Positions 40,513 through 49,091 of a stretch of DNA of 54,916 nucleotides are shown in pieces. The translations under genes were made by a program, and so were the position numbers. The notes under the pieces were generated by a model, which did no database searches, had not been told where the DNA came from, and saw only the letters and a list, made by a program, of their open reading frames with translations. Location: contig NZ_JYNX01000039.1 of NCBI RefSeq assembly GCF_001044255.1, positions 60,687-115,602 of the forward strand, in the 5' to 3' direction. The stretch's first letter is position 1, and every line of letters starts with the position of its first letter. The stretch comes from Mycolicibacterium chubuense (GTDB lineage: Bacteria; Actinomycetota; Actinomycetes; Mycobacteriales; Mycobacteriaceae).

Positions 40513-41649
40513 TCAGCTGCCGACCGTGAGACCGACCTTCTGGAATTCCTTGAGGTCGCAGTAGCCGGCCTTGGCCATCGACCGGCGCAGGCCGCCGACC
40601 AGGTTGAGCGCTCCGAACGGATCGTCGGACGGGCCGGTCAGCACCTGCTCGAGCGTGGGACGTTCCCCGACAGCCACCTGCAGCAGCGCGCCGCGCGGGA
40701 GCGACGGGTGCGCCGCCGCGGCGGGCCAGAACCAGCCCCCGCCCAGCGCCTCGGCGGCCGAGGCCAGCGGCGTGCCGAGCACCACGGCGTCGGCGCCGCA
40801 TGCGATCGCCTTGGCCAGGTCGCCGGAGGTGTGGATGTCCCCGTCGGCCAGCACGTGCACGTACCGGCCGCCGGTCTCGTCGAGGTACTCCCGGCGCGCG
40901 GCGGCGGCGTCGGCGATCGCGGTGGCCATCGGCACGCTGATGCCGAGCACCTCGTCGGACGTCGTCACCCCGGTGGTCGAGCCGTATCCGACGATGACGC
41001 CCGCGGCGCCGGTGCGCATCAGGTGCAGCGCGGTGCGGTGGTCGAGCACGCCACCCGCCACCACCGGCACGTCGAGTTCGGAGATGAAGGTCTTGAGGTT
41101 CAGCGGCTCCCGGTCCTGCGCGACCCGCTCTGCCGAGATGATCGTGCCCTGGATGACCAGCAGGTCGATGCCGGCCGCCACCAGCGTCGGCGTCAGCGCC
41201 TGCGCGTTCTGCGGCGAGACACGCACCGCGGTGGTGACCCCGGCCTCCCGGATCCGCGCGACGGCTGCGCCCAGCAACTCGGGATCCAAAGGCGCAGAAT
41301 GCAATTGCTGCAGCAGGCGGATCGACGCCGACGGGTCGGGCTCCTTCGACGCGGCCTCGATGACCTCGGCGATGCGGGCCTCGACGTCGGCGTGGCGCCC
41401 GATCAGGCCCTCGCCGTTGAGAATTCCGAGCCCACCCTGGCGTCCCAGCTCGATCGCGAATTCCGGTGACACCAGCGCATCGGTCGGGTGGGCGAGCACC
41501 GGGATCTCGAACCGGTAGGCGTCGAGCTGCCAGGCCGTCGACACGTCCTGGGACGAGCGGGTGCGCCGCGACGGCACGATGTTGATGTCACCCAGTTCGT
41601 AGGTTCGTCGCGCCGTCCGACCCATGCCGATCTCGACCATGTCTCGCAT
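40513..41649 (-). CDS. guaB3: GuaB3-type IMP dehydrogenase-family protein
   Basis: A 378-residue TIM-barrel protein of the GuaB3 family (Rv3410c), N-terminus GMGRTARRTYELGDINIVPSRRTRS in two parts. It has no CBS domains. At the loop where IMP dehydrogenase has its catalytic Cys (GPGSICTTR), the sequence reads GYGSTTGVTT without a Cys. The family is conserved next to guaB2 in actinobacteria; its activity in mycobacteria is not settled. ATG at 41649 follows guaB2 by 31 bp on the same strand, so it is co-transcribed. Confidence 0.93.
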   Translation of the reverse strand: MRDMVEIGMGRTARRTYELGDINIVPSRRTRSSQDVSTAWQLDAYRFEIPVLAHPTDALVSPEFAIELGRQGGLGILNGEGLIGRHADVEARIAEVIEAASKEPDPSASIRLLQQLHSAPLDPELLGAAVARIREAGVTTAVRVSPQNAQALTPTLVAAGIDLLVIQGTIISAERVAQDREPLNLKTFISELDVPVVAGGVLDHRTALHLMRTGAAGVIVGYGSTTGVTTSDEVLGISVPMATAIADAAAARREYLDETGGRYVHVLADGDIHTSGDLAKAIACGADAVVLGTPLASAAEALGGGWFWPAAAAHPSLPRGALLQVAVGERPTLEQVLTGPSDDPFGALNLVGGLRRSMAKAGYCDLKEFQKVGLTVGS

Positions 41650-41680
41650 TTCTCGCTCCCCTGTTCAGCCCGCAACGACC

Positions 41681-43291
<1,611 letters not shown>

Positions 43292-43368
43292 TTATCGGCA
43301 TCAAGCTCGGCATTTCTGTTCGCCATGACGTGCCGGGCGAGTGCTGGCGCGATCCCCCGGGGGCTGCG

Positions 43369-43374
43369 TACTCT
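43369..43374 (+). promoter_or_regulatory. -10 hexamer for leaderless DUF5319 mRNA
   Basis: TACTCT ends 6 nt before GTG 43381, matching the TANNNT-to-start spacing of leaderless mycobacterial transcripts. Confidence 0.5.
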
Positions 43375-43380
43375 TGTGTC

Positions 43381-43785
43381 GTGCGAGACCACCTGCCGCC
43401 AGGATTACCGCCTGACCCGTTCGCCGACGACCCGAGTGATCCGTCGGCGGCGCTGGATGCGCTGGAGCCGGGTCAGCCGCTGGATCCGCAGGAACGCACC
43501 GCCGTGGAGGCCGACCTGGCCGACCTGGCTGTCTACGAAGCGCTGTTGGCGCACAAGGGGATTCGCGGTCTCGTCGTCTGTTGCGACGAATGCCAGCAGG
43601 ACCACTACCACGACTGGGACATGCTGCGCGCAAACCTGTTGCAGCTGCTGGTCGACGGAACCGTCCGCCCGCACGAGCCGGCCTACGATCCCGAGCCCGA
43701 CTCCTACGTCACCTGGGATTACTGCCGCGGCTACGCCGACGCGTCCCTCAACGAGGCCGCCTCGGAGTCCGACGGCTATCGCTGA
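43381..43785 (+). CDS. DUF5319 protein (Rv3412-like)
   Basis: A 134-residue acidic cytoplasmic protein, starting VRDHLPPGLPPDPFADDP and containing a conserved CCDECQQDHYHDWDMLR block (two adjacent Cys plus Cys and His residues) that could bind a metal, then RPHEPAYDPEPDSYVTWDYCRGYADASLNEA in successive parts. It matches Mtb Rv3412 closely in length and sequence as I remember it. GTG at 43381 was chosen on that match and the leaderless promoter; in-frame starts further upstream are unlikely. It is divergent from guaB2 and convergent with rsdA. Function unknown. Confidence 0.87.
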   Translation: MRDHLPPGLPPDPFADDPSDPSAALDALEPGQPLDPQERTAVEADLADLAVYEALLAHKGIRGLVVCCDECQQDHYHDWDMLRANLLQLLVDGTVRPHEPAYDPEPDSYVTWDYCRGYADASLNEAASESDGYR

Positions 43786-43803
43786 CGGCTGAACCGACTA
43801 CGG

Positions 43804-44964
43804 TCAGCGCACCTGTCCCGGCGGCGTCGCCGGGATCACCGGAGCCGCAGGCTCTGCGGGAATCACCAGCAATGTCGTCGTGGTCGGCACCACCTGCTGG
43901 ACCGGTGAGGGCACCGTGGTGGCCGGCGCCAGCGTCGAGGTCGGTAGCGGTGTCGGCGACGGCTGGGGTGTCGGCTGGGGTGTCGGCGTCGCCCGAGGGG
44001 CGGACGTCGCCGACGCGGTCGTCGACTGCTGAGTCACCACCGACGTCGACGTGGGCGTCGGCGCCACGGTCGTCGTCGGCGTCGGTGACGGCGCCGCGGT
44101 CGTGACGGTGGTCGTCGGTGTCGGGCTCGGTGCGGCCGTCGTCGATGACGGTGTCGGTGTCGGCGACGAGGCGCCGACCGAGGTGGACGTCTCCGACGAC
44201 GGCGCCGGCGAACCGCTGGTCGACGTCTCCGACGACGGCGATGTCGCCGACGGGTCGGTCGACGAACTGGTCGACGTCGTCTCCGTCGGCACGGTGAGCG
44301 ACAACGTGTTCGGGTCGACGCTGATCGACGGGAACGTGGGCAGCGGGGCGCCCGGAGACACCGTCGCAGCCGGATCCTGAGCCTCGACCTTGACGGTCAA
44401 CTCCTGCCACTGGGACACGAGCTCGGCCTTGCGCTCGTCGTTGCCGACTCCGGCGACCGTGGTGGTGACGGCCTCGAGCTTGGCCTGAGCGCCCTGCCAG
44501 TCGCCCTGTTCGATGAGCTTCTGCACCTGCTGCATCTCGGTCTGAGCGGCCAGCGCCACCGCGTCGTCACGGGCCTGGGTCTGCTCCCCGAACAGCACGG
44601 TGCGCAGACCGTAGAGAGCATCGCCCGGTCCGGATCCGGCGATCACGGCGCCGAAGCCACCCAGGCACAGCACGGCCGCGGCTGCCGAGCCGACCACCGC
44701 CAGCGACAACCGCCGCCGTCGGCCCGGGGACGACGCGCGGTCCAGCGCCGCCGCGGCCTCCTCGGTGGTCAGCACCGATCCCATTGGGGTCTCACGCACA
44801 TCGTCGCGCCAGCCGGCCAGCAGGTACGCCAGCTCGGCGTCGCCGCGGTCGGTGGAGTAAACGGGTTGCTGCGACGCCAGCGCGTCGAGGAACTGGTCGG
44901 TGCGGTTGATCTCGTTCAGCGACGGATCACCGCCATTGGCGTTCCAGCGTCCGAAATCAGGCAT
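43804..44964 (-). CDS. rsdA: Anti-sigma-D factor RsdA
   Basis: A 386-residue membrane protein: an N-terminal cytoplasmic sigma-binding region (about 1-80, LNEINRTDQFLDALASQQP and LAYLLAGWRDDV), one membrane segment (86-110) and a long extracytoplasmic part. The last ~180 residues are a Ser/Thr/Pro low-complexity tract with repeats such as PSPTPTTTV. Mtb RsdA (Rv3413c, about 299 aa) is shorter, so the tract is expanded here. RsdA sequesters SigD until proteolysed. The start at 44964 overlaps the sigD stop by 8 bp, coupling regulator and sigma factor. Confidence 0.9.
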   Translation of the reverse strand: MPDFGRWNANGGDPSLNEINRTDQFLDALASQQPVYSTDRGDAELAYLLAGWRDDVRETPMGSVLTTEEAAAALDRASSPGRRRRLSLAVVGSAAAAVLCLGGFGAVIAGSGPGDALYGLRTVLFGEQTQARDDAVALAAQTEMQQVQKLIEQGDWQGAQAKLEAVTTTVAGVGNDERKAELVSQWQELTVKVEAQDPAATVSPGAPLPTFPSISVDPNTLSLTVPTETTSTSSSTDPSATSPSSETSTSGSPAPSSETSTSVGASSPTPTPSSTTAAPSPTPTTTVTTAAPSPTPTTTVAPTPTSTSVVTQQSTTASATSAPRATPTPQPTPQPSPTPLPTSTLAPATTVPSPVQQVVPTTTTLLVIPAEPAAPVIPATPPGQVR

Positions 44965-45535
44965 GGTCACGTCCTGTCGCCATGATCTCCGCCTTGAGAC
45001 GCGACAGCGCGCGGTGCTGGGCCACCCGCACCGCACCCGCGGTACTGCCGACGGCCTCGGCGGTCTCCTCCGCGCTCATCCCGACGACCACGCGCAGGAT
45101 CAGGATCTCGCGCTGCTTCTCGGGGAGCACCTGCAGGAGGGCGTTCATGCGGGCCGACGATTCGGATTCGATGGCCTTCTGCTCGGGACCGGCCTCACCG
45201 GAGAAGCGCTCGGGCACCACATCCATCGGATCGGCCTTGTTCCGCCCGGCGGCGCGGTGCGCGTCAGCAACCTTGTGCGCTGCAATGCCGTACACGAAGG
45301 CCAGGAACGGTCGTCCCTGATCCTTGTACCGCGGCAGCGCCGTGATGGCAGCCAAGCACACCTCCTGAGCAACGTCATCAGCTGAGAGACCGCTACGTTC
45401 CGCGGTCCCCACGCGCGCCCGGCAGTACCGGACGACGAGGGGGCGGATGATCTCCAGCACCTCCCGGAGCGCGTTCCGATCACCGGCGATCGCTTCAGCA
45501 ACGACAGCATCGAGACGTTCTCCCGAAATTGTCAT
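44957..45535 (-). CDS. sigD: ECF RNA polymerase sigma factor SigD
   Basis: An ECF sigma factor with region 2 (DDVAQEVCLAAITALPRYKD, FLAFVYGIAAHKVADAHRA) and region 4 (LPEKQREILILRVVVGMSAEE, GSTAGAVRVAQHRALSRLK). It directs RNA polymerase to stationary-phase/starvation genes and is held by RsdA, encoded by the overlapping next gene. ATG at 45535 (192 aa) has GGAGAG 10 nt upstream. A TTG at 45598 would add 21 residues (MVQPPPLPGCVPDVTLESLL), and that segment resembles the Mtb annotated N-terminus, so the longer form is possible. Confidence 0.93.
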   Translation of the reverse strand: MTISGERLDAVVAEAIAGDRNALREVLEIIRPLVVRYCRARVGTAERSGLSADDVAQEVCLAAITALPRYKDQGRPFLAFVYGIAAHKVADAHRAAGRNKADPMDVVPERFSGEAGPEQKAIESESSARMNALLQVLPEKQREILILRVVVGMSAEETAEAVGSTAGAVRVAQHRALSRLKAEIMATGRDHA

Positions 45536-45657
45536 CGTGAGCAGGCTCTCCAGCGTTACGTCGGGGACACATCCCGGAAGGGGAGGTGGCTGTACCAACC
45601 GGTACCTATCGGTGCCGGCTCAGACAAACAATAACGACCGGGATGGGCGCAACCGCG

Positions 45658-46425
45658 TTAGCGCGAGCGCCACACGCCGCCTCGTCTGATCACGGTTTCG
45701 GCGCAAACGTCGCGGATGTCCGTGACCTGGGCGGGGGAATACTCGGCGCTGCCGATGCCGACGAGCAGCGATGCGACCGCCCAGCGCAGAGGCACGAGAC
45801 CGTGCTCGCCGGTCTCGGCCAGCGCGCGGTCGCCCTCCCGGCGGGCCGCGTCGAGATCGCCGGCGGCGCAGTGCGCGGCGGCGAGGACCACCCGTGACTT
45901 GACCCGGTGCCGGACCGAGGGAGCCGCGTCGGCCAGGCGCACGGCGCGTTCGGCGTGCGCGAGCGCGGCGCCCTCGCCGCGTGCCATCGCCAGCTCCGCC
46001 GACACCCACGCCAGCCGGATCGGCAACCGCGCGCACGGGGTGGCGGCGACGAGTTCGGCGGCGCGCTCCAGCGCGCGCTGCGAGGCGGCGAACCGCCCCA
46101 CCCCGAGCGCATCGGCGGCCAGACCGATGAGAGCGTCGGCTCCGGCCTCACCGGTCCCGCCGGAGCGCGCCCACGCCGCGCCGTCGAGCGGGCGGGCGCG
46201 GTCGTGCCAGCCGAGTTGACGAAGGAAGGAGGCGCGGGTGCTCTGCGCCAGCGACCCGAGCCGGCCGCCCGGGCGCAACCGCATCAGCGCATCGAGATCG
46301 GAGTTGGCGCACGCGTAGCGGCCCTGCCCGGCCGCGGCGACGGCACGCAACCACAGATCCTCCGGCGTCGCTGCGCCCGGCAGCGGCCACGCACCGGGGT
46401 TGCTGCCGAAGGCCTCGTCGTCCAT
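45658..46425 (-). CDS. TPR-like helical-repeat protein (Rv3415c-like)
   Basis: A 255-residue Ala/Arg-rich protein of antiparallel helices: AVAAAGQGRYACANSDLDAL, FAASQRALERAAELVAA, AALAHAERAVRLADAA and AAGDLDAARREGDRAL are TPR-like units. It matches Mtb Rv3415c in size and in position between sigD and whiB3. No enzymatic motif; probably a protein-interaction scaffold. ATG at 46425 is preferred; an in-frame TTG at 46446 is the only nearby upstream alternative. Function unknown. Confidence 0.82.
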   Translation of the reverse strand: MDDEAFGSNPGAWPLPGAATPEDLWLRAVAAAGQGRYACANSDLDALMRLRPGGRLGSLAQSTRASFLRQLGWHDRARPLDGAAWARSGGTGEAGADALIGLAADALGVGRFAASQRALERAAELVAATPCARLPIRLAWVSAELAMARGEGAALAHAERAVRLADAAPSVRHRVKSRVVLAAAHCAAGDLDAARREGDRALAETGEHGLVPLRWAVASLLVGIGSAEYSPAQVTDIRDVCAETVIRRGGVWRSR

Positions 46426-46819
46426 CTCAGGACGCGACGCTATCAACCCCGCCGATCTGTTGAGCGCGTCAGTTAACAGTTCGTGGTGACCATGTTACGA
46501 ACAGGAAAACTGATCGACGAATGTCGACTTCGATTCGGGCAGCGCGGAATTAACTGACCGGGAGAAATGGCGCCTAAAGAGGCGGTGGATCGGTCGGCGA
46601 TATCACCTCACTCGTTGCGAACGGGTCGCACCGATGAACGTGATGTAAATTTTCTGCCTGCGCGTATGCGGTTTCGCACACAGGGGCGGTATTGACGGAA
46701 ATTCGTGAGCCCTTCTACGTTGTGTGCACGAGTGGTCATCGGCGACTGTGCTCGGATCTTTTCCACGACTGACACAACCACGTCGTCCGCGAAATGGGTG
46801 TGCAGAGAGGGGTTTCGCA
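46426..46819. promoter_or_regulatory. 394-bp intergenic region upstream of whiB3
   Basis: No credible gene is visible here. A SigA-like promoter for whiB3 is present: -35 TTGACG (46692-46697), 18-bp spacer, -10 TACGTT (46716-46721), giving a leader of about 90 nt. Closer to the divergent gene lies GTTCGT-N12-ACGAAC (46479-46502), whose centre contains GGTGACC, in an AT-richer stretch with TTAACAG/TTAACTG motifs. WhiB3 is a redox and acid-responsive regulator in Mtb, so long-range control is expected. Confidence 0.55.
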
Positions 46820-47110
46820 GTGCCACAGCCGCAGCAGCTTCCCGGTCCGAACGCCGACATCTGGGATTGGCAGATGCAAGGCCTTTGCCGGGGAGTCGAT
46901 TCCTCGATGTTCTTCCATCCCGACGGGGAGCGTGGCCGGGCCCGCGCCCAGCGGGAGATGCGCGCCAAAGAGATGTGCCGCAGTTGCCCGGTGATCACCC
47001 AGTGCCGTTCGCACGCGCTGGCCGTCGGTGAGCCCTACGGCATCTGGGGCGGGCTGAGCGAGTCCGAGCGCGAGCTTCTGCTCAAGCGGGGGATCCGCCG
47101 GTCGGCCTGA
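46820..47110 (+). CDS. whiB3: Redox-sensing iron-sulfur regulator WhiB3
   Basis: A 96-residue WhiB protein with the four cluster ligands Cys23, Cys53, Cys56 and Cys62 at the same positions as Mtb WhiB3, the GIWGG turn (75-79) and a C-terminal basic end (LLLKRGIRRSA). It binds a 4Fe-4S cluster responding to O2 and NO, interacts with the principal sigma factor and controls lipid and redox metabolism. GTG at 46820 was chosen because VPQPQQLPGPNADIW is the family N-terminus; GAGAGGGG precedes it. Mtb neighbours are the same on the left, but here a thiocyanate hydrolase operon follows instead of groEL1. Confidence 0.95.
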   Translation: MPQPQQLPGPNADIWDWQMQGLCRGVDSSMFFHPDGERGRARAQREMRAKEMCRSCPVITQCRSHALAVGEPYGIWGGLSESERELLLKRGIRRSA

Positions 47111-47166
47111 TCGCGGCGCGGCCGCGGCTTCGGCGCGAAACCGCCCGAGACGGCCGGACCCGACGT

Positions 47167-47172
47167 TAGGCT
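47167..47172 (+). promoter_or_regulatory. -10 hexamer for the thiocyanate hydrolase operon
   Basis: TAGGCT (TANNNT) ends 7 nt before the GTG at 47180, consistent with a leaderless mRNA. No ribosome binding site precedes the start. Confidence 0.45.
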
Positions 47173-47179
47173 GCGACAG

Positions 47180-48016
47180 GTGAGCACGGCCGCTGAACGC
47201 GCTGCCCAACTCGACCTCGTCGCCCGGCTGAAGTCGGCGTTCCCCGAACTCCCCGACGCTCCCCCGCCCGACATGCTCGATCCCGCGCGAATCAAGGCCT
47301 ATCTCAAGCCGGTTCACGATGTCGGCGGGGAACCCGACGCGCCGATGAAGTACGAGAACAAGCAGTACGAAACCTGGGAAGAGCTCACCTACGTCATGTG
47401 CGAGGTGCTGGCCTGGCGCGGCATCTGGCTCTCCGAGGAACGTCGCCGCATCGGCAACGTCGACGTCGGCCGGGCCGAGTACCTGGGACTGCCCTACTAC
47501 GGCCGGTGGCTCCTCGCGGTCGCCCGGGTGCTGGTGGAGAAGCACCACATCGGCCTCGGTGAGCTCAGCGAGCGCATGGCCGAGGTCAAGGACCGCTACG
47601 CCGGCGGACTCGACGGCCGGACCCCTGACGCCGCGCCCAAGTCGGAGGGCGACGGCGCCGGGGTGCGGCGCAACGCCCACCATCGGCACGCCGTCGGCAA
47701 AGGCGATCCGCAGGTGTACGCCGGTCTGGCCGGGGAACCGAAGTTCGCGGTCGGCGACGCCGTCGTCGTGCGGGATCTGCCGGTGGTCTTCTACACCCGC
47801 ACCCCCGAGTACGTGCGCGGGGCGACGGGACGGATCGCCACCGTGGCCTACGAGAGTCCGGCCGCCGAGGACGAGACCTGGGACCGCCCCGACGCCCGGC
47901 CCGAGTGGTTCTACGTGGTCGAGTTCAACCAGTCGCAGCTGTGGCACGGCTACACGGGCACCGCCACCGACACTTTGCGCACCGAACTGCCCGAGCGCTG
48001 GCTCGCCGCCGTCTGA
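47180..48016 (+). CDS. scnBA: Fused thiocyanate hydrolase beta-alpha subunit (nitrile hydratase beta superfamily)
   Basis: A 278-residue protein with two parts. Residues 45-140 (HDVGGEPDAP, CEVLAWRGIWLSEERRR, YLGLPYYGRWLLAVARVLVEK) correspond to the beta subunit (ScnB) of thiocyanate hydrolase from Thiobacillus thioparus. Residues 170-278 (GKGDPQVYAGLAGEPKFAVGD, FYTRTPEYVRGATGRI, YESPAAEDE, LRTELPERWL) correspond to its alpha subunit (ScnA). A linker of about 28 residues joins them. The order equals the scnB-scnA order of that operon and also the two domains of nitrile hydratase beta. The complex would hydrolyse SCN- to COS and NH3. Assignment rests on remembered sequences; a nitrile hydratase beta chain is the alternative. 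Confidence 0.78.
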   Translation: MSTAAERAAQLDLVARLKSAFPELPDAPPPDMLDPARIKAYLKPVHDVGGEPDAPMKYENKQYETWEELTYVMCEVLAWRGIWLSEERRRIGNVDVGRAEYLGLPYYGRWLLAVARVLVEKHHIGLGELSERMAEVKDRYAGGLDGRTPDAAPKSEGDGAGVRRNAHHRHAVGKGDPQVYAGLAGEPKFAVGDAVVVRDLPVVFYTRTPEYVRGATGRIATVAYESPAAEDETWDRPDARPEWFYVVEFNQSQLWHGYTGTATDTLRTELPERWLAAV

Positions 48017-48044
48017 ACGCTGCTGTCGGAGAAGGGAAACCGCC

Positions 48045-48752
48045 GTGTCCCACGATCATGACCACGATCACGATCGGACCGTGAAGCCGATGGTGGACGA
48101 GATCACCGACTTCGAGGTTCTCGAGATCGCATTGCGCGAACTGTGTATCGAGAAGGGTATCTTCACCGCCGAAGAGCACCGGCGGTTCACCGAGTTCGCC
48201 GAGCAGATCGGCCCGACGCCCGCGGCCCGCCTGGTCGCCCGCGCGTGGCTGGATCCGGACTTCAAGCGCCTCGCGCTCACCGAACCGATGACGGCGAGCA
48301 AGGAGGTCGGCGTCGATTGGATGGAGCCGACCGGATTCGGAACACCCAGCGACTTCACGGCTTTCGAGATCCTCGAGGACACACCCACCGTCCACCATGT
48401 GATCGTGTGTGCGCTGTGCTCCTGCTACCCCCGGCCGATCCTGGGCAATTCGCCCGAGTGGTACCGCACCCCGAATTATCGCCGGCGCCTGGTGCGCTGG
48501 CCGCGGCAGGTGCTCGCCGAATTCGGCCTGTACCTGCCCGACGACGTCGAGGTCCGGGTGCAGGATTCCAACCAGAAGCACCGCTTCATGGTGATGCCGA
48601 TGCGCCCCGACGGCACCGACGGCTGGTCCGAAGACCAACTCACCGAGATCATCACGCGTGACTGCCTGATCGGGGTGGCGCTGCCCAAGCCCGGCGTCAC
48701 CACCAACGTGATCACCGATACCCGCCCGGCCCTGCACCCGATGAGCGACTGA
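48045..48752 (+). CDS. scnC: Thiocyanate hydrolase gamma subunit / nitrile hydratase alpha family (metal-binding chain)
   Basis: A 235-residue chain with the metal claw V121-C-A-L-C-S-C127 (Cys122, Cys125, Cys127), in which the last two Cys are oxidised to sulfinic/sulfenic acids around low-spin cobalt in thiocyanate hydrolase. Flanking YPRPILGNSPEWYR, RRLVRWPRQVLAEFGL and WSEDQLTEIITRDCLIGVALP resemble T. thioparus ScnC more than typical nitrile hydratases, as does the His-Asp N-terminus (SHDHDHDHD). GTG at 48045 has GAAGGGAAA upstream. It follows the fused subunit by 28 bp and precedes a small accessory gene by 3 bp. Confidence 0.85.
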   Translation: MSHDHDHDHDRTVKPMVDEITDFEVLEIALRELCIEKGIFTAEEHRRFTEFAEQIGPTPAARLVARAWLDPDFKRLALTEPMTASKEVGVDWMEPTGFGTPSDFTAFEILEDTPTVHHVIVCALCSCYPRPILGNSPEWYRTPNYRRRLVRWPRQVLAEFGLYLPDDVEVRVQDSNQKHRFMVMPMRPDGTDGWSEDQLTEIITRDCLIGVALPKPGVTTNVITDTRPALHPMSD

Positions 48753-48755
48753 GTC

Positions 48756-49091
48756 GTGGAGAGCTCAGCGCTGCAGCAGATCGTCGAACGCAACCAGGTG
48801 TGGACGCGAATGGCGGCCAAGTACGGCGTCGAGAATCCGGTGCCGCCGTGGAAGACCAGCCTCGACGGACTGTGTGACGCACTCGATCGGGCGGCGTGCG
48901 AGGCCGACGTCCCGACCTTCAAGGAGCGTCGCGACGAGGAGGACTCTCTGGTGGCCACGATGTACGCCGAGTTGCCGTACCCGGAGAATCAGCTAGTGGC
49001 GCTGGCCCATTCCCTGCTGGCGCGCGGCGTGATCACCGAGGCGGACCTGCAGCAGCGGATAGCCGCGATCCGCGCACGCCTGGAGGCCTAG
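48756..49091 (+). CDS. Nitrile hydratase/thiocyanate hydrolase accessory (maturation) protein
   Basis: A 111-residue protein resembling the N-terminal domain of nitrile hydratase beta subunits (PWKTSLDGLCDALDRAACEADVPTF in parts, YAELPYPENQLVALAHSLLARGVITEADLQQRI). Such small proteins (P15K of T. thioparus, P14K/NhlE of Rhodococcus) act as chaperones inserting cobalt into the metal chain, often by subunit swapping. Gene order beta, metal chain, accessory is that of cobalt-type systems. GTG at 48756, 3 bp after scnC. The stop overlaps that of convergent thrE by 4 bp (CTAG). Confidence 0.78.
   Translation: MESSALQQIVERNQVWTRMAAKYGVENPVPPWKTSLDGLCDALDRAACEADVPTFKERRDEEDSLVATMYAELPYPENQLVALAHSLLARGVITEADLQQRIAAIRARLEA

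Noticed and set aside
43870-44300. CRISPR or tandem repeat array in the rsdA 3' half
   Set aside because: Repeats are short, irregular and in frame with a Ser/Thr/Pro low-complexity protein; no spacers.
49088-49091. CTAG at convergent stop codons (also at 3809-3812) as a regulatory site
   Set aside because: CTAG simply supplies overlapping TAG stops on both strands.
47180-49091. Plain nitrile hydratase operon
   Set aside because: Not excluded, but the His-Asp N-terminus, YPRPILGNSPEWYR context and HDVGGE/LPYYGRWLL segments fit thiocyanate hydrolase better from memory.
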